NCBI RefSeq assembly: GCF_003382565.3
Contig: NZ_CP086253.1
Location: 558,001-622,000, forward strand
DNA length: 64,000 bases
DNA from: Pectobacterium aquaticum
GTDB taxonomy: Bacteria > Pseudomonadota > Gammaproteobacteria > Enterobacterales > Enterobacteriaceae
Reading direction: 5' to 3'
Both the position numbers and the translations under genes were made by a program. This document shows positions 17,689 to 27,185 of this stretch, piece by piece. Under the pieces are notes generated by a model. The model was given only the letters and a program-made list of their open reading frames with translations, ran no database searches and was not told where the DNA came from. Numbering within the stretch: position 1 is the first letter of the stretch; each line of letters starts with the position of its first letter.

Positions 17689-19278
17689 TTAATGCTCGCG
17701 CGTTTGGTGGAACGTCACTTCTGGATAGCGTTCCCGCGTCAGATTCAGGTTCACCATCGTCGGTGCCACATAGGCCAGATTATCACCGCCATCCAGCGCC
17801 AGATGCTGCTCGTTCTTACGCTTAAACTCTTCGAATTTCTTCACATCACTACACTCAACCCAGCGCGCGGTAGAAACGTTCACCGACTCGTAAATCGCCT
17901 CAACGTTGTATTCCGTTTTCAGACGGGCAACAACCACATCAAACTGCAGCACACCGACCGCACCCACGATAAGATCGTTGTTGGTCAATGGACGGAAGAC
18001 CTGCACCGCACCTTCCTCAGACAGCTGTACCAGCCCTTTCAGCAGCTGTTTCTGCTTGAGCGGGTCGCGCAGGCGGATACGACGGAACAGTTCCGGCGCA
18101 AAGTTGGGGATACCGGTGAATTTCATGTCTTCACCCTGGGTAAACGTATCGCCAATCTGGATAGTACCGTGGTTGTGTAACCCGATGATATCGCCCGGGT
18201 AGGCTTCTTCAATATGGGAACGGTCACCCGCCATAAAGGTCAGCGCGTCTGATATCACCACGTCTTTGCCCGTACGCACCTGACGCAGCTTCATGCTTTT
18301 TTCATATCTCCCGGACACCACACGCATAAACGCCACGCGGTCACGGTGTTTCGGGTCCATATTGGCCTGAATCTTGAAGACAAAACCGGTGAATTTCTCT
18401 TCCGCCGCCGTTACTTCACGGGTATCCGTTTTACGCGGCATCGGTGCAGGAGCCCAAGCGACCAACCCATCCAGCATGTGATCGACACCAAAGTTACCCA
18501 GTGCCGTACCAAAGAAGACCGGCGTCAGCTCACCGGCCAGAAATGCGCCCAACTCAAATTCGTGCGATGCCCCTTGCACCAGTTCCAGCTCTTCACGCAG
18601 CTGTGCAGCCAGCTCTTCGCCAACGGCAGAATCCAGTTCTGGGTTATTCAGCCCTTTAACGATGCGTACTTCCTGAATCGTATGGCCTTTACCGGTCTGA
18701 TACAGATAGGTTTCATCTTTATAGAGGTGATACACGCCTTTGAACAGTTTGCCGCAGCCAATCGGCCAGGTAATTGGCGCACAGGCAATCTTAAGCTCGC
18801 TCTCGACTTCATCCAGCACTTCCATCGGATCGCGGATGTCACGGTCAAGTTTGTTCATGAACGTCAGAATCGGCGTGTCGCGCAGCCGAGTGACTTCCAT
18901 CAGCTTACGCGTACGATCTTCGACCCCTTTCGCGGCGTCGATCACCATCAGGCAGCAGTCCACCGCCGTCAGCGTACGATAGGTATCTTCGGAGAAGTCT
19001 TCGTGCCCTGGGGTATCCAGCAGGTTAACCAGACATTCGCGGTAGGGAAACTGCATCACAGACGTGGTGATGGAGATACCACGCTGTTTTTCCATCTCCA
19101 TCCAGTCGGATTTCGCATGCTGGTTGGAACCACGCCCTTTTACCGTACCGGCAGTCTGGATCGCCTGTCCGAACAGCAGGACCTTTTCAGTAATCGTGGT
19201 TTTACCGGCATCGGGGTGAGAAATGATAGCGAACGTTCTTCTTTTGGAGACTTCGCGGGCGTATTCACTTGGAGACAT
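17689..19278 (-). CDS. prfC: Peptide chain release factor 3
   Basis: 529-residue translational GTPase that removes RF1/RF2 from the ribosome after termination. G motifs: SHPDAGKT (P-loop), GRGSNQHAKSDW switch I region, DTPGHEDFSEDTYRTL, and FMNKLDRD; domain 2 and the C-terminal RF3 domain follow to FHQTREH. Length equals E. coli RF3 when started at ATG 19278 (MSPSEYAREV); a GTG at 19305 would add nine residues not seen in the family. Confidence 0.97.
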   Translation of the reverse strand: MSPSEYAREVSKRRTFAIISHPDAGKTTITEKVLLFGQAIQTAGTVKGRGSNQHAKSDWMEMEKQRGISITTSVMQFPYRECLVNLLDTPGHEDFSEDTYRTLTAVDCCLMVIDAAKGVEDRTRKLMEVTRLRDTPILTFMNKLDRDIRDPMEVLDEVESELKIACAPITWPIGCGKLFKGVYHLYKDETYLYQTGKGHTIQEVRIVKGLNNPELDSAVGEELAAQLREELELVQGASHEFELGAFLAGELTPVFFGTALGNFGVDHMLDGLVAWAPAPMPRKTDTREVTAAEEKFTGFVFKIQANMDPKHRDRVAFMRVVSGRYEKSMKLRQVRTGKDVVISDALTFMAGDRSHIEEAYPGDIIGLHNHGTIQIGDTFTQGEDMKFTGIPNFAPELFRRIRLRDPLKQKQLLKGLVQLSEEGAVQVFRPLTNNDLIVGAVGVLQFDVVVARLKTEYNVEAIYESVNVSTARWVECSDVKKFEEFKRKNEQHLALDGGDNLAYVAPTMVNLNLTRERYPEVTFHQTREH

Positions 19279-19569
19279 GATTTTCAGGTTTCTTTTGTTA
19301 GCCACCCGGCGTCAGCATCAAGTCAACAACACACCGATGTCAGATCGTCAGGCAAAGCGGAAATAAACGGTAGCCGAGCATTTTCCCTGATTTAACGTGC
19401 AGACACAATCGGTGATGGCATAAACAGCGCGGAGATATCATGCCCGCCGTCACCGTTCTGATATCGTTATCAACAATTACGCCATAAATCATTTATAAAG
19501 TTATCATTTATCTTTGCCGATAATGTTTGGGTCAATATTTAACCATTTGATCGCACTTAAGGAGAGAGT

Positions 19570-20406
19570 ATGAGCTTGTCTGTAAATAATACGGGTTATG
19601 GCAATTCTCAGGCCCAAAGCACCGCGACATCATCGAACACGACACGATCCACGACAGCAGAGCCCACCGCGGCCAGCAGCGACATCACACACATTATCGA
19701 TCCGATTACTGGGAAAACGACGCTCACCTTCCCCAACAATATAAACATCACTACGGAAGCGATCGCGCGTTTGAAAAAAAACGGGGGCACTCCCCCACAC
19801 CCTAGCGTGAATATCAAACTATCTGTTAATGATGTCGAGACCAATAAAATGGCACTCGAAGGTTGGTCAAATAATCTCAAGGCAGGGAGCGATATCAGCA
19901 AAGAAGGCTTTGTCAGCTTGATTAACCAGGCGCTATCGAGACCGTCCGGCGTGACATTATGGAACTACACCACCGATAGCATGGAAATCACAATAAAAGC
20001 CGCAAAGTTGGAAGAACTGAAAAACCGCTATGTGGATAGCCGCGCGCACCAGCAAGCCGATAAGGATATTCAGGATTTCATCCAGTACCAGTCTGATGCA
20101 CTGAGTAATGTAGAAAAAAACATTCTGCAAGATGAGTATCAGCGCAGCGTCGATGCAGGAGACACCGATGAGGCAAGCTCCACGTTTCTGGAACTACAGA
20201 AAAACGCGGAAGGCACGTCAGCCACACAGGTTCAGCGCCAGCAAATCTTTTCTCTGGCCGCATCAAGCGACAGCGACACCTTGTTTAGCCGTTTTCGTCA
20301 CTATATTTCCGTTACTTCCCCCGATCGCTACACCAAAAGCGAATACACCTCGATACTCAATCAATTCAATAGTCATTGGCTGGAGTTTCAACTGGCGTTG
20401 AAATAA
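19570..20406 (+). CDS. Unknown Ser/Thr-rich protein
   Basis: 278 residues, not recognised. AAGGAGAGAG ribosome site directly before ATG 19570. Residues 1-40 are rich in Ser, Thr, Asn and Gln with no hydrophobic signal peptide, the composition often seen in type III secretion signals, but that is only suggestive. The rest is helical-looking and charged (about 110-220), with no membrane segment and no cysteine. It lies alone between prfC and smp, a position that in E. coli holds no such gene, so it is probably an accessory insertion. Candidates: secreted effector or surface-associated protein; low confidence in any role. Confidence 0.75.
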   Translation: MSLSVNNTGYGNSQAQSTATSSNTTRSTTAEPTAASSDITHIIDPITGKTTLTFPNNINITTEAIARLKKNGGTPPHPSVNIKLSVNDVETNKMALEGWSNNLKAGSDISKEGFVSLINQALSRPSGVTLWNYTTDSMEITIKAAKLEELKNRYVDSRAHQQADKDIQDFIQYQSDALSNVEKNILQDEYQRSVDAGDTDEASSTFLELQKNAEGTSATQVQRQQIFSLAASSDSDTLFSRFRHYISVTSPDRYTKSEYTSILNQFNSHWLEFQLALK

Positions 20407-20419
20407 CCCGCTGCGCTCT

Positions 20420-20444
20420 CCGTACAAACAGACCGTTTGTACGG
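20420..20444. terminator. Hairpin between convergent genes
   Basis: Perfect 10-bp stem (20420-20429 with 20435-20444) and 5-base loop, between the stops of the unknown gene (20406) and smp (20461). No clear T run on either side; possibly a shared, weak bidirectional terminator. Confidence 0.5.
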
Positions 20445-20460
20445 GGTGTCCGTCCGCGTG

Positions 20461-21159
20461 TCAGCGGCTTTTCTCTTCCCCATTTTTTTTCACACCCGCG
20501 CCGCTGTCCGGCAGCGTTTCACGTTCTACCTCATCCTCTTCTTCTTTCACTGGTGTACTGGCCGTGAGAAGATAAGGCGACTGTTGCCAGCGAGTTCGAC
20601 GATTCTGTAAGAGCGTGCGGGTCAGGATGATGCCAATAGCCAGTGAAAGCAAAATCATCAGACGCAAAATATTGGTGGTGTTATCGACCTGTCTGGCTTC
20701 GGTCGCCAGTACATGCGTATCTAAGGTAATCCGCAGGAAACCGATCGGCCCTTCTTTTCCCTCAATCGGCTGCACCAGTTGATGGTTAAAGTAGCTACCG
20801 ACCCGATTGCCATCCAGCGCCAGCCGGTCTCTCAGTTGCACTTGCTCACCGATATGCGCCACCAGCGAGCCATCTTGCTGATACACGCCGGCATCCAGAA
20901 TGCGGCTGTGATCGGTAAGCTGTGTGAGGATGGTATTAATCTTTTGACTATTATCGTCCACGCTGCCCATTAGCGGCGAAAGGCTGTAAGCCACCTGTCT
21001 GGAGAGCGTACGCGCCAGATCTTCAACCTGTTCAGATCGTGCCATCTGGTGACTCAAACTGAAATAAGACGCACCTTGCATTAATACCACTAGCAGAGCG
21101 AGGCAAATCAGCACAATTGCCGTGCGGTGTAGCCGAAATTTCACTCGGGCGCGAACCAT
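20461..21159 (-). CDS. smp: Smp/YtjB membrane protein
   Basis: 232 residues. N-terminal membrane helix (about 12-32), a periplasmic region of roughly 130 residues with LARTLSRQVAYSLSPLM and LDAGVYQQDGSLVAHIGE, then a second membrane helix (about 165-185) and a charged tail with a run of Glu. This matches E. coli Smp (YtjB, 214 residues), which is divergent from serB exactly as here. Function is unknown. AAGGA site before ATG 21159. Confidence 0.88.
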   Translation of the reverse strand: MVRARVKFRLHRTAIVLICLALLVVLMQGASYFSLSHQMARSEQVEDLARTLSRQVAYSLSPLMGSVDDNSQKINTILTQLTDHSRILDAGVYQQDGSLVAHIGEQVQLRDRLALDGNRVGSYFNHQLVQPIEGKEGPIGFLRITLDTHVLATEARQVDNTTNILRLMILLSLAIGIILTRTLLQNRRTRWQQSPYLLTASTPVKEEEDEVERETLPDSGAGVKKNGEEKSR

Positions 21160-21315
21160 GATAATCCTTACATGATTTGGATACTTTCATGTTGCCAGAA
21201 GCGCCGACGATAGGATAGCTTGTTGCCCAGTTTTTGGAGGGATATGTTCGGTCGACGCCGCATCCCTCTTTATCGCACGACTTTATCGCCCTACTGCCAG
21301 CAGAGGATTTACCCC

Positions 21316-22293
21316 ATGTCGAATAGTCTGACCTATCGTGACCTCCCTGATGAGATCAACTGTTGGCCGGGACTGCCATTATCACTGAGCGGTGACGAAG
21401 TGATGCCGCTTGACTACCGCGCTGGCGACACTGGCTGGCTGATTTACAGCGATGTCCTCGATAAGAACCTGATTTCCCGCTACCAGCGTAAGTTGGGGTG
21501 CGCGATGGTGATTGTGAGCGCCTGGAACGTGGGCGATTATCAGGTCGTGCGTTTAGCAGGCACGCTGACGCCACGCGCAACCAAACTGGCCCACGAACTG
21601 GGCATCGATGTCGCGGCAATGCGTAACGCGCCAACGCTGCGTTCGCCGGGTTTACTGGTGATGGACATGGATTCCACCGCGATTCAGATCGAATGTATTG
21701 ATGAAATCGCCAAACTGGCGGGTACAGGCGAACTGGTCGCTGAAGTTACCGAACGCGCGATGCGTGGCGAGCTGGATTTCGCTGACAGTTTGCGCCAGCG
21801 CGTAGGGACATTAAAAGGTGCCGACGCCAATATTTTACAGACGGTGCGTAAAACGCTGCCGCTGATGCCGGGCCTGCGTAATATGGTTAGCCAGCTTCAG
21901 GAAGCAGGCTGGCACGTCGCGATTGCATCGGGCGGGTTTACCTACTTTGCTGATTATCTACGTGATGAGTTAGGTCTGGTCGCCGCCGTAGCCAACGAAT
22001 TAGGCATGCAAGACGGCAAGCTGACGGGCGACGTCATCGGCACGATTGTCGATGCAAAATATAAAGCGACCACGCTGCAACAGCTGGCGGAAAAGCTGGA
22101 AATTCCCATGCATCAGACCGTTGCGATTGGCGACGGCGCAAACGATCTGCCGATGATCAAGGTAGCCAGCTTAGGCATTGCCTATCACGCCAAACCGAAG
22201 GTCAATGAGCAATCTGCGGTGACTATCCGTCATGCCGACCTGACTGGTGTACTATGCATCCTCAGCGGCAGCATGAGACACGAAAAGCGTTAA
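21316..22293 (+). CDS. serB: Phosphoserine phosphatase
   Basis: 325-residue HAD-superfamily enzyme that makes serine from phosphoserine, the last step of serine synthesis. HAD motifs: MDMDSTAIQIECID (nucleophile Asp), ASGGFTYF, and IGDGANDLPMI. An ACT-like N-terminal domain of about 110 residues precedes them, as in E. coli SerB (322). Start at ATG 21316 (MSNSLTYRDLP) with GAGGA upstream; the open frame extends to 21220 without family similarity. radA follows 17 bp downstream. Confidence 0.96.
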   Translation: MSNSLTYRDLPDEINCWPGLPLSLSGDEVMPLDYRAGDTGWLIYSDVLDKNLISRYQRKLGCAMVIVSAWNVGDYQVVRLAGTLTPRATKLAHELGIDVAAMRNAPTLRSPGLLVMDMDSTAIQIECIDEIAKLAGTGELVAEVTERAMRGELDFADSLRQRVGTLKGADANILQTVRKTLPLMPGLRNMVSQLQEAGWHVAIASGGFTYFADYLRDELGLVAAVANELGMQDGKLTGDVIGTIVDAKYKATTLQQLAEKLEIPMHQTVAIGDGANDLPMIKVASLGIAYHAKPKVNEQSAVTIRHADLTGVLCILSGSMRHEKR

Positions 22294-22310
22294 TCAGTGG
22301 GAGGTGATAC

Positions 22311-23693
22311 GTGGCAAAAGCCGTCAAACGGGCGTTTGTATGTAATGAATGCGGGGCTGACTACCCGCGCTGGCAAGGGCAATGCAGCGCCTGCCATGCC
22401 TGGAATACCATTACCGAAGTCCGCCTGGCCTCGGCGTCTGTGTCACGTTCTGACCGTCTCACTGGCTATGCAGGCGAAAGCGCTGGCGTCAGCCGGGTAC
22501 AGAAGCTCTCGGAAATCAGTCTTGAAGCCCTGCCGCGCTTTTCTACCGGCTTTCAGGAGTTTGACCGCGTTCTGGGCGGCGGCGTCGTTCCCGGCAGCGC
22601 CATTCTGATCGGCGGTAGCCCCGGCGCGGGTAAAAGTACCCTGCTGTTGCAAACGCTCTGCAAACTGTCAGAAAACATGAAAACCCTGTATGTCACCGGC
22701 GAAGAATCGTTGCAGCAGGTGGCAATGCGGGCGCACAGACTCAATCTGCCGACGCAGAACCTCAACATGCTGTCGGAAACCAGCATCGAACAGATTTGCC
22801 TGATTGCCGAGCAGGAACAGCCGAAGCTGATGGTGATCGACTCCATTCAGGTCATGCATCTCGCCGATATTCAATCGTCTCCCGGCAGCGTGGCGCAGGT
22901 GCGTGAAACCGCCGCCTACCTAACGCGCTTCGCCAAAACGCGCGGCGTTGCTATCGTGATGGTCGGCCACGTCACCAAAGACGGTTCGCTCGCCGGGCCA
23001 AAAGTATTGGAACACTGCATCGACTGCTCCGTGCTGCTGGATGGCGATGCCGATTCTCGCTTCCGCACCCTGCGCAGCCATAAAAACCGTTTCGGTGCCG
23101 TTAATGAACTGGGCGTGTTCGCGATGACGGAACAAGGTCTACGTGAGATCAGCAATCCGTCGGCGATTTTCCTCAGCCGCGGAGACGAAATCACGTCCGG
23201 CAGTTCGGTCATGGTGGTGTGGGAAGGCACACGTCCGCTGCTGGTCGAAATTCAAGCGCTGGTAGATCAATCGATGATGGCCAACCCGCGTCGCGTTGCG
23301 GTCGGGCTGGAGCAAAACCGATTAGCCATCCTGCTGGCGGTGCTGCATCGCCACGGCGGCTTGCAGATGTCGGATCAGGATGTGTTCGTGAATGTCGTCG
23401 GCGGCGTTAAAGTCACCGAAACCAGTGCCGACCTAGCGCTGCTGCTATCGCTGGTCTCCAGCTTCCGCGACCGCCCGCTGCCGCACGATCTGGTCATCTT
23501 CGGTGAAGTCGGTCTGGCGGGCGAAATCCGCCCGGTTCCCAGCGGACAAGAGCGGATTACCGAAGCCGCCAAGCACGGTTTCAAACGTGCCATCGTTCCT
23601 CATGCCAATATGCCGAAGAAAGTCCCTGCCAGCATGCAGGTGTTCGGCGTGAAAAAGCTGGCCGATGCGCTGGCGATCCTCGACGATCTCTAA
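22311..23693 (+). CDS. radA: DNA repair protein RadA
   Basis: 460 residues. N-terminal C4 zinc finger (CNECG...CSACHAW, residues about 11-30), RecA-like ATPase with Walker A GGSPGAGKS near 98-106, the RadA-specific KNRFG motif near 260, and a C-terminal Lon-protease-like domain (from about 290) with GEVGLAGEIRPVP. Branch-migration helicase active in recombination. GTG start at 22311, with a strong GGGAGG site. Same serB-radA-nadR order as in E. coli. Confidence 0.96.
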   Translation: MAKAVKRAFVCNECGADYPRWQGQCSACHAWNTITEVRLASASVSRSDRLTGYAGESAGVSRVQKLSEISLEALPRFSTGFQEFDRVLGGGVVPGSAILIGGSPGAGKSTLLLQTLCKLSENMKTLYVTGEESLQQVAMRAHRLNLPTQNLNMLSETSIEQICLIAEQEQPKLMVIDSIQVMHLADIQSSPGSVAQVRETAAYLTRFAKTRGVAIVMVGHVTKDGSLAGPKVLEHCIDCSVLLDGDADSRFRTLRSHKNRFGAVNELGVFAMTEQGLREISNPSAIFLSRGDEITSGSSVMVVWEGTRPLLVEIQALVDQSMMANPRRVAVGLEQNRLAILLAVLHRHGGLQMSDQDVFVNVVGGVKVTETSADLALLLSLVSSFRDRPLPHDLVIFGEVGLAGEIRPVPSGQERITEAAKHGFKRAIVPHANMPKKVPASMQVFGVKKLADALAILDDL

Positions 23694-23781
23694 ACGGACC
23701 ACAGAAGGCCATCCGCCCCCTCCATTCTGAGCTAAACAAGGGATGAAAGCGTAGCGGATGTTGCCCTGTTCTGTGGTATTT

Positions 23782-23799
23782 TGTTTAGTAAGCTAAACA
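23782..23799. promoter_or_regulatory. NadR-box-like palindrome in nadR promoter
   Basis: TGTTTA-N6-TAAACA with spacer GTAAGC, an exact match to the NadR operator pattern known from nadA and nadB promoters. It ends 13 bp before the nadR start, suggesting autoregulation. Confidence 0.7.
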
Positions 23800-23812
23800 A
23801 GAGTGCTGCACC

Positions 23813-25066
23813 ATGTCATCATTTGATTACCTGAAATCCGCCATCCGGCAGAAGGGTTGCACCCTACAGCAGGTTGCCGACGCAACCGATATGACCAAAG
23901 GCTATCTCAGTCAATTACTTAATGCCAAAATCAAAAGCCCCAGCGCCCAGAAACTGGAAGCGCTGCATCGCTTTCTTGAACTGGAATTCCCGCGCTACGA
24001 AAAGAGTGTTGGTGTCGTCTTCGGTAAGTTCTATCCGCTACACACCGGCCACATTTATCTGATTCAGCGTGCCTGTAGCCAGGTCGATGAACTGCATGTG
24101 ATTTTAGGTTACGACGAACCGCGCGACCGCCTGCTGTTTGAGAACAGCTCGATGTCACAGCAGCCTACCGTCAGCGACCGCCTGCGCTGGCTGCTACAGA
24201 CCTTTAAGTATCAGAAAAATATTCATATTCACGCCTTCAATGAGCAAGGAATGGAGCCTTACCCGCACGGCTGGGATGTGTGGAGCAAAGGGATTCAGGC
24301 GTTTATGCAGGAAAAAAGCATCACGCCAAATTTCGTCTATACCAGCGAAGAGCAGGATGCCGCACAATACCGCGAGCACCTAGGCATTGAGGCCGTCCTG
24401 ATCGACCCACAGCGCTCTTTTATGAACATCAGCGGTTCGCAGATTCGCCACGATCCCTTCCGTTACTGGGACTATATCCCGACCGAGGTAAAGCCGTTCT
24501 TTGTGCGTACCGTTGCCATTCTTGGCGGCGAATCCAGCGGTAAGTCCACGCTGGTGAACAAGCTGGCGAATATCTTCAACACCACTAGCGCCTGGGAATA
24601 TGGTCGCGATTACGTGTTCTCCCATCTGGGCGGCGACGAGATGGCGTTGCAGTATTCCGACTACGACAAAATTGCGCTGGGTCAGGCACAGTACATTGAT
24701 TTTGCAGTGAAATATGCCAATAAAGTGGCCTTTATCGACACTGATTTCGTCACCACTCAGGCGTTCTGCAAGAAATACGAGGGTCGTGAGCACCCGTTCG
24801 TTCAGGCACTAATCGATGAATACCGCTTCGATCTGGTGATTTTGCTGGAAAACAACACGCCGTGGGTCGCCGATGGGTTGCGTAGCTTAGGCAGCACCAC
24901 CGCCCGTTCGGAGTTCCAGGACCTGCTGAAAACGATGCTGGCTAACAATAATATCCCATACGTTTACATCAAAGAGTCGGACTACGATTCGCGCTTCCTG
25001 CACTGTGTGGAATTGGTACAACAAATGTTGGGTCACGATCGGGTGCCCGGACCGATCAAAAGCTAG
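23813..25066 (+). CDS. nadR: Trifunctional NAD regulator / NMN adenylyltransferase / ribosylnicotinamide kinase
   Basis: 417 residues. N-terminal helix-turn-helix (about 5-60, LQQVADATDMTKGYLSQLL) represses NAD synthesis genes; central nucleotidyltransferase (about 63-225) with GKFYPLHTGHI, the H-x-G-H motif; C-terminal kinase with Walker A GGESSGKSTLVNKL near 240. Length as in E. coli NadR (410). An exact NadR-box-like site lies just upstream. The stop codon shares the four bases CTAG with the stop of convergent ygfA. Confidence 0.97.
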   Translation: MSSFDYLKSAIRQKGCTLQQVADATDMTKGYLSQLLNAKIKSPSAQKLEALHRFLELEFPRYEKSVGVVFGKFYPLHTGHIYLIQRACSQVDELHVILGYDEPRDRLLFENSSMSQQPTVSDRLRWLLQTFKYQKNIHIHAFNEQGMEPYPHGWDVWSKGIQAFMQEKSITPNFVYTSEEQDAAQYREHLGIEAVLIDPQRSFMNISGSQIRHDPFRYWDYIPTEVKPFFVRTVAILGGESSGKSTLVNKLANIFNTTSAWEYGRDYVFSHLGGDEMALQYSDYDKIALGQAQYIDFAVKYANKVAFIDTDFVTTQAFCKKYEGREHPFVQALIDEYRFDLVILLENNTPWVADGLRSLGSTTARSEFQDLLKTMLANNNIPYVYIKESDYDSRFLHCVELVQQMLGHDRVPGPIKS

Positions 25067-25719
25067 CGTGTGGTCCACTGCCAATGGCGGGAGGGGGTAA
25101 TAATTTCCGGCAGCGGAATGTCCCAGCTTTCCACTGGCAGTGCGTCAACCTGCTGACAATCGTGGGCCAGACCGATCGGATAAGGCCCACGCGACATCGA
25201 GTTGCGATACTGCAACGTACGGTCGTAAAACCCGCCCCCCATACCCAACCGCTGTCCCTGATGATCAAACGCCACCAGCGGCGTCAGCAGGATGTCCAAT
25301 TGCGGTAACGGCAGCACCTGACGCACGTCCAGACGCGGCTCCATAATCTTCAAACGATTGCGCACCAGTTCGGTGTCCGGTGCATAGCGCAGGAACAGCA
25401 GATACCCGGTACGAAACGGATGCAGAACCGGCAAGTAAACGCGTTTCTCCTGCTGCCACAGCTGTTGAATCAACGCAGACGTATCCAGCTCGCCATCAAA
25501 TGACAGAAATACCGCGACACTCTCTGCCTGTATGATTTTCGGGTGTGCTATGACGCGTTCACTCGCCTGCTGCGCAAAGCGTGACTGCTGCTCTGGCGTC
25601 AGTAAACGACGCTGCTGACGCACCGCCTGACGAATCTGCTGACGCGATGCTGCCGTAGAAGAGAGTGAGGTATCGGGAAGTGCCGATGAAGATGAATCAG
25701 AAGATGACATGGGCTGCAT
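25063..25719 (-). CDS. ygfA: 5-formyltetrahydrofolate cyclo-ligase
   Basis: About 218 residues. ATP-dependent conversion of 5-formyl-THF to 5,10-methenyl-THF. Family motifs: VAVFLSFDGELDT, KRVYLPVLHPF, LDILLTPLVAFD and GMGGGFYDRTL. The N-terminal 30 residues (Ser-rich) are longer than in E. coli (182). Start is uncertain: ATG 25719 or ATG 25710, neither with a good ribosome site. The gene lies just 3' of 6S RNA as in E. coli, and is probably made from the ssrS transcript. The frame open up to 25809 crosses 6S RNA and is not coding there. Confidence 0.93.
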   Translation of the reverse strand: MQPMSSSDSSSSALPDTSLSSTAASRQQIRQAVRQQRRLLTPEQQSRFAQQASERVIAHPKIIQAESVAVFLSFDGELDTSALIQQLWQQEKRVYLPVLHPFRTGYLLFLRYAPDTELVRNRLKIMEPRLDVRQVLPLPQLDILLTPLVAFDHQGQRLGMGGGFYDRTLQYRNSMSRGPYPIGLAHDCQQVDALPVESWDIPLPEIITPSRHWQWTTR

Positions 25720-25749
25720 TCGCCACGGGTCAAAAATGATAAAAGAAAG

Positions 25750-25933
25750 GGAATCTCCGAGATGCCGCCGCAGGCTGTAACCCTTGAACCCTTGGTTCAA
25801 GGTGAACATAACGTCGCAGTCTTAAGGCTTCTCGGACGAACCGAGCGTGCTCACCAACCGCAGAGCATTACATTCTGTTGGTATGAAATATCGGCTCAGG
25901 GGACTGGCCCGCTGACGAACATCTCAGAGAAAT
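25750..25933 (-). ncRNA. ssrS: 6S RNA
   Basis: Minus-strand sequence begins ATTTCTCTGAGATGTTCG and ends near GGCATCTCGGAGATTCC, closely following E. coli 6S RNA over about 184 nt, with the closing stem formed by both ends and the central bubble region around AAGCCTTAA. It binds sigma-70 RNA polymerase and inhibits transcription in stationary phase. The zapA-ssrS-ygfA context is conserved. Ends are approximate (a few bases). Confidence 0.95.
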
Positions 25934-26007
25934 TTTATTCGTTACTTGCGATAAACCTTAGCACGTCTTATCGCGTAAAAACACCGTACTTTTGTCAAAA
26001 TACGACG

Positions 26008-26337
26008 TTATTCAAATTGTGCACCCTGACGTTCGGTGATTTTGCCTTGCTCCAGCAACGCCTGTTCGATGGTTTGCTGCAACATACGAATACGCTGTTC
26101 CATATTCGACGCATAATCACGCGTCTTACCCCGCTCCTGCGCCAGCTCATGGCACACGTTCAGTGCGGCAATAAACACCAGTTGCTCAGTGTTTGTGACT
26201 CTAGTGCGAACTTTAAGATCTTGCAACCGCTGGTTAAGATCTTCCGCCGCCTGATTCAACGCATCTTGTTGTTCTGGCGGGCAATTCACTCTTAACGAAC
26301 GGCCAAAAATTTGAATATCTACTGGTTGTGCAGACAT
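26008..26337 (-). CDS. zapA: Cell division protein ZapA
   Basis: 109 residues, same as E. coli. N-terminal domain (VDIQIFGRSLRVNCPPEQQ) followed by a coiled coil (about 60-100). Cytoplasmic protein that bundles FtsZ filaments at the Z ring. AGGAAGG ribosome site before ATG 26337. Divergent from ygfB; ssrS follows on the same strand. Confidence 0.96.
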   Translation of the reverse strand: MSAQPVDIQIFGRSLRVNCPPEQQDALNQAAEDLNQRLQDLKVRTRVTNTEQLVFIAALNVCHELAQERGKTRDYASNMEQRIRMLQQTIEQALLEQGKITERQGAQFE

Positions 26338-26523
26338 ACCACCTTCCTGCCTTTTGTCGTTCTTGCGCCCGCGTCCCGCATAGCATGACCTGTTACATCG
26401 GGCTTGTTAAAGCGGGCGCAACTATATATAGCTGAGATCTAAGATACAAGCCCTTTCTGGAATCGAAAGGGAGCTTGGTGGTAGCATAGCACGAACCCAT
26501 CCAGCCAACGATGACGAATCCGC

Positions 26524-27111
26524 ATGTCTATAGAGAATACGTTTCCTGCCTATGAAGGCCTTGACCAACTGCTTCACCAACAGCAGGTCGCGCTGACCGC
26601 AGCAGAAATGCACGGTTTGATCAGCGGGATGCTGTGTGGTGGAAACCATGACGACAGTTGGAGAACGCTGGTTTTTGAACTGACTAACGAAGGCATGGCG
26701 TTTACCCAAACGCTGTCGCAGCCGCTTCAGGAGCTGTATCAGGCCACGCGTGAAGCGCTGGAAGATGATGGTTTTCTGTTCCAGCTTTTCCTGCCGGACG
26801 ACTCGCTGGATGACGTGAGCGTTTTCGATCGCGCCGACGCGCTGGCAGGCTGGGTCAACCACTTCCTGCTCGGGCTGGGCGTGGCTCAGCCACAGTTGAA
26901 CAAAGCCAAAGGCGAGCTGAAAGAAGCCATCGAAGATTTACGCAACATCGCACAGCTGGGCTACGACGAAGATGAAGACCAGGAAGAACTAGAGCAATCA
27001 CTGGAAGAAGTGATTGAGTATGTTCGCGTTTCTGCCATTTTGTGTCATACCGAATTTACCAGCCAACGCGTTGTGACTGCGCCCGAACAGCAAAAACCAA
27101 CGCTGCACTAA
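26524..27111 (+). CDS. ygfB: UPF0149 family protein YgfB
   Basis: 195 residues, acidic, all-helical family. Characteristic ALTAAEMHGLISGMLCGG and WVNHFLLGLG are present, with an acidic stretch DEDEDQEELEQ near 155. First gene of ygfB-pepP-ubiH-ubiI. Biochemical function is not established for most members. Confidence 0.93.
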   Translation: MSIENTFPAYEGLDQLLHQQQVALTAAEMHGLISGMLCGGNHDDSWRTLVFELTNEGMAFTQTLSQPLQELYQATREALEDDGFLFQLFLPDDSLDDVSVFDRADALAGWVNHFLLGLGVAQPQLNKAKGELKEAIEDLRNIAQLGYDEDEDQEELEQSLEEVIEYVRVSAILCHTEFTSQRVVTAPEQQKPTLH

Positions 27112-27185
27112 ATAACGTAGAAAGGCATGCCTCATTCAGAGCGGAAGAGAAAGGCAACCGCACGGACTATTTTCAGGAGCAGGTG

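Noticed and set aside
25720..25809. N-terminal extension of the ygfA reading frame
   Set aside because: The frame crosses the 3' part of 6S RNA, whose sequence is strongly conserved as RNA; protein similarity begins only after 25719.
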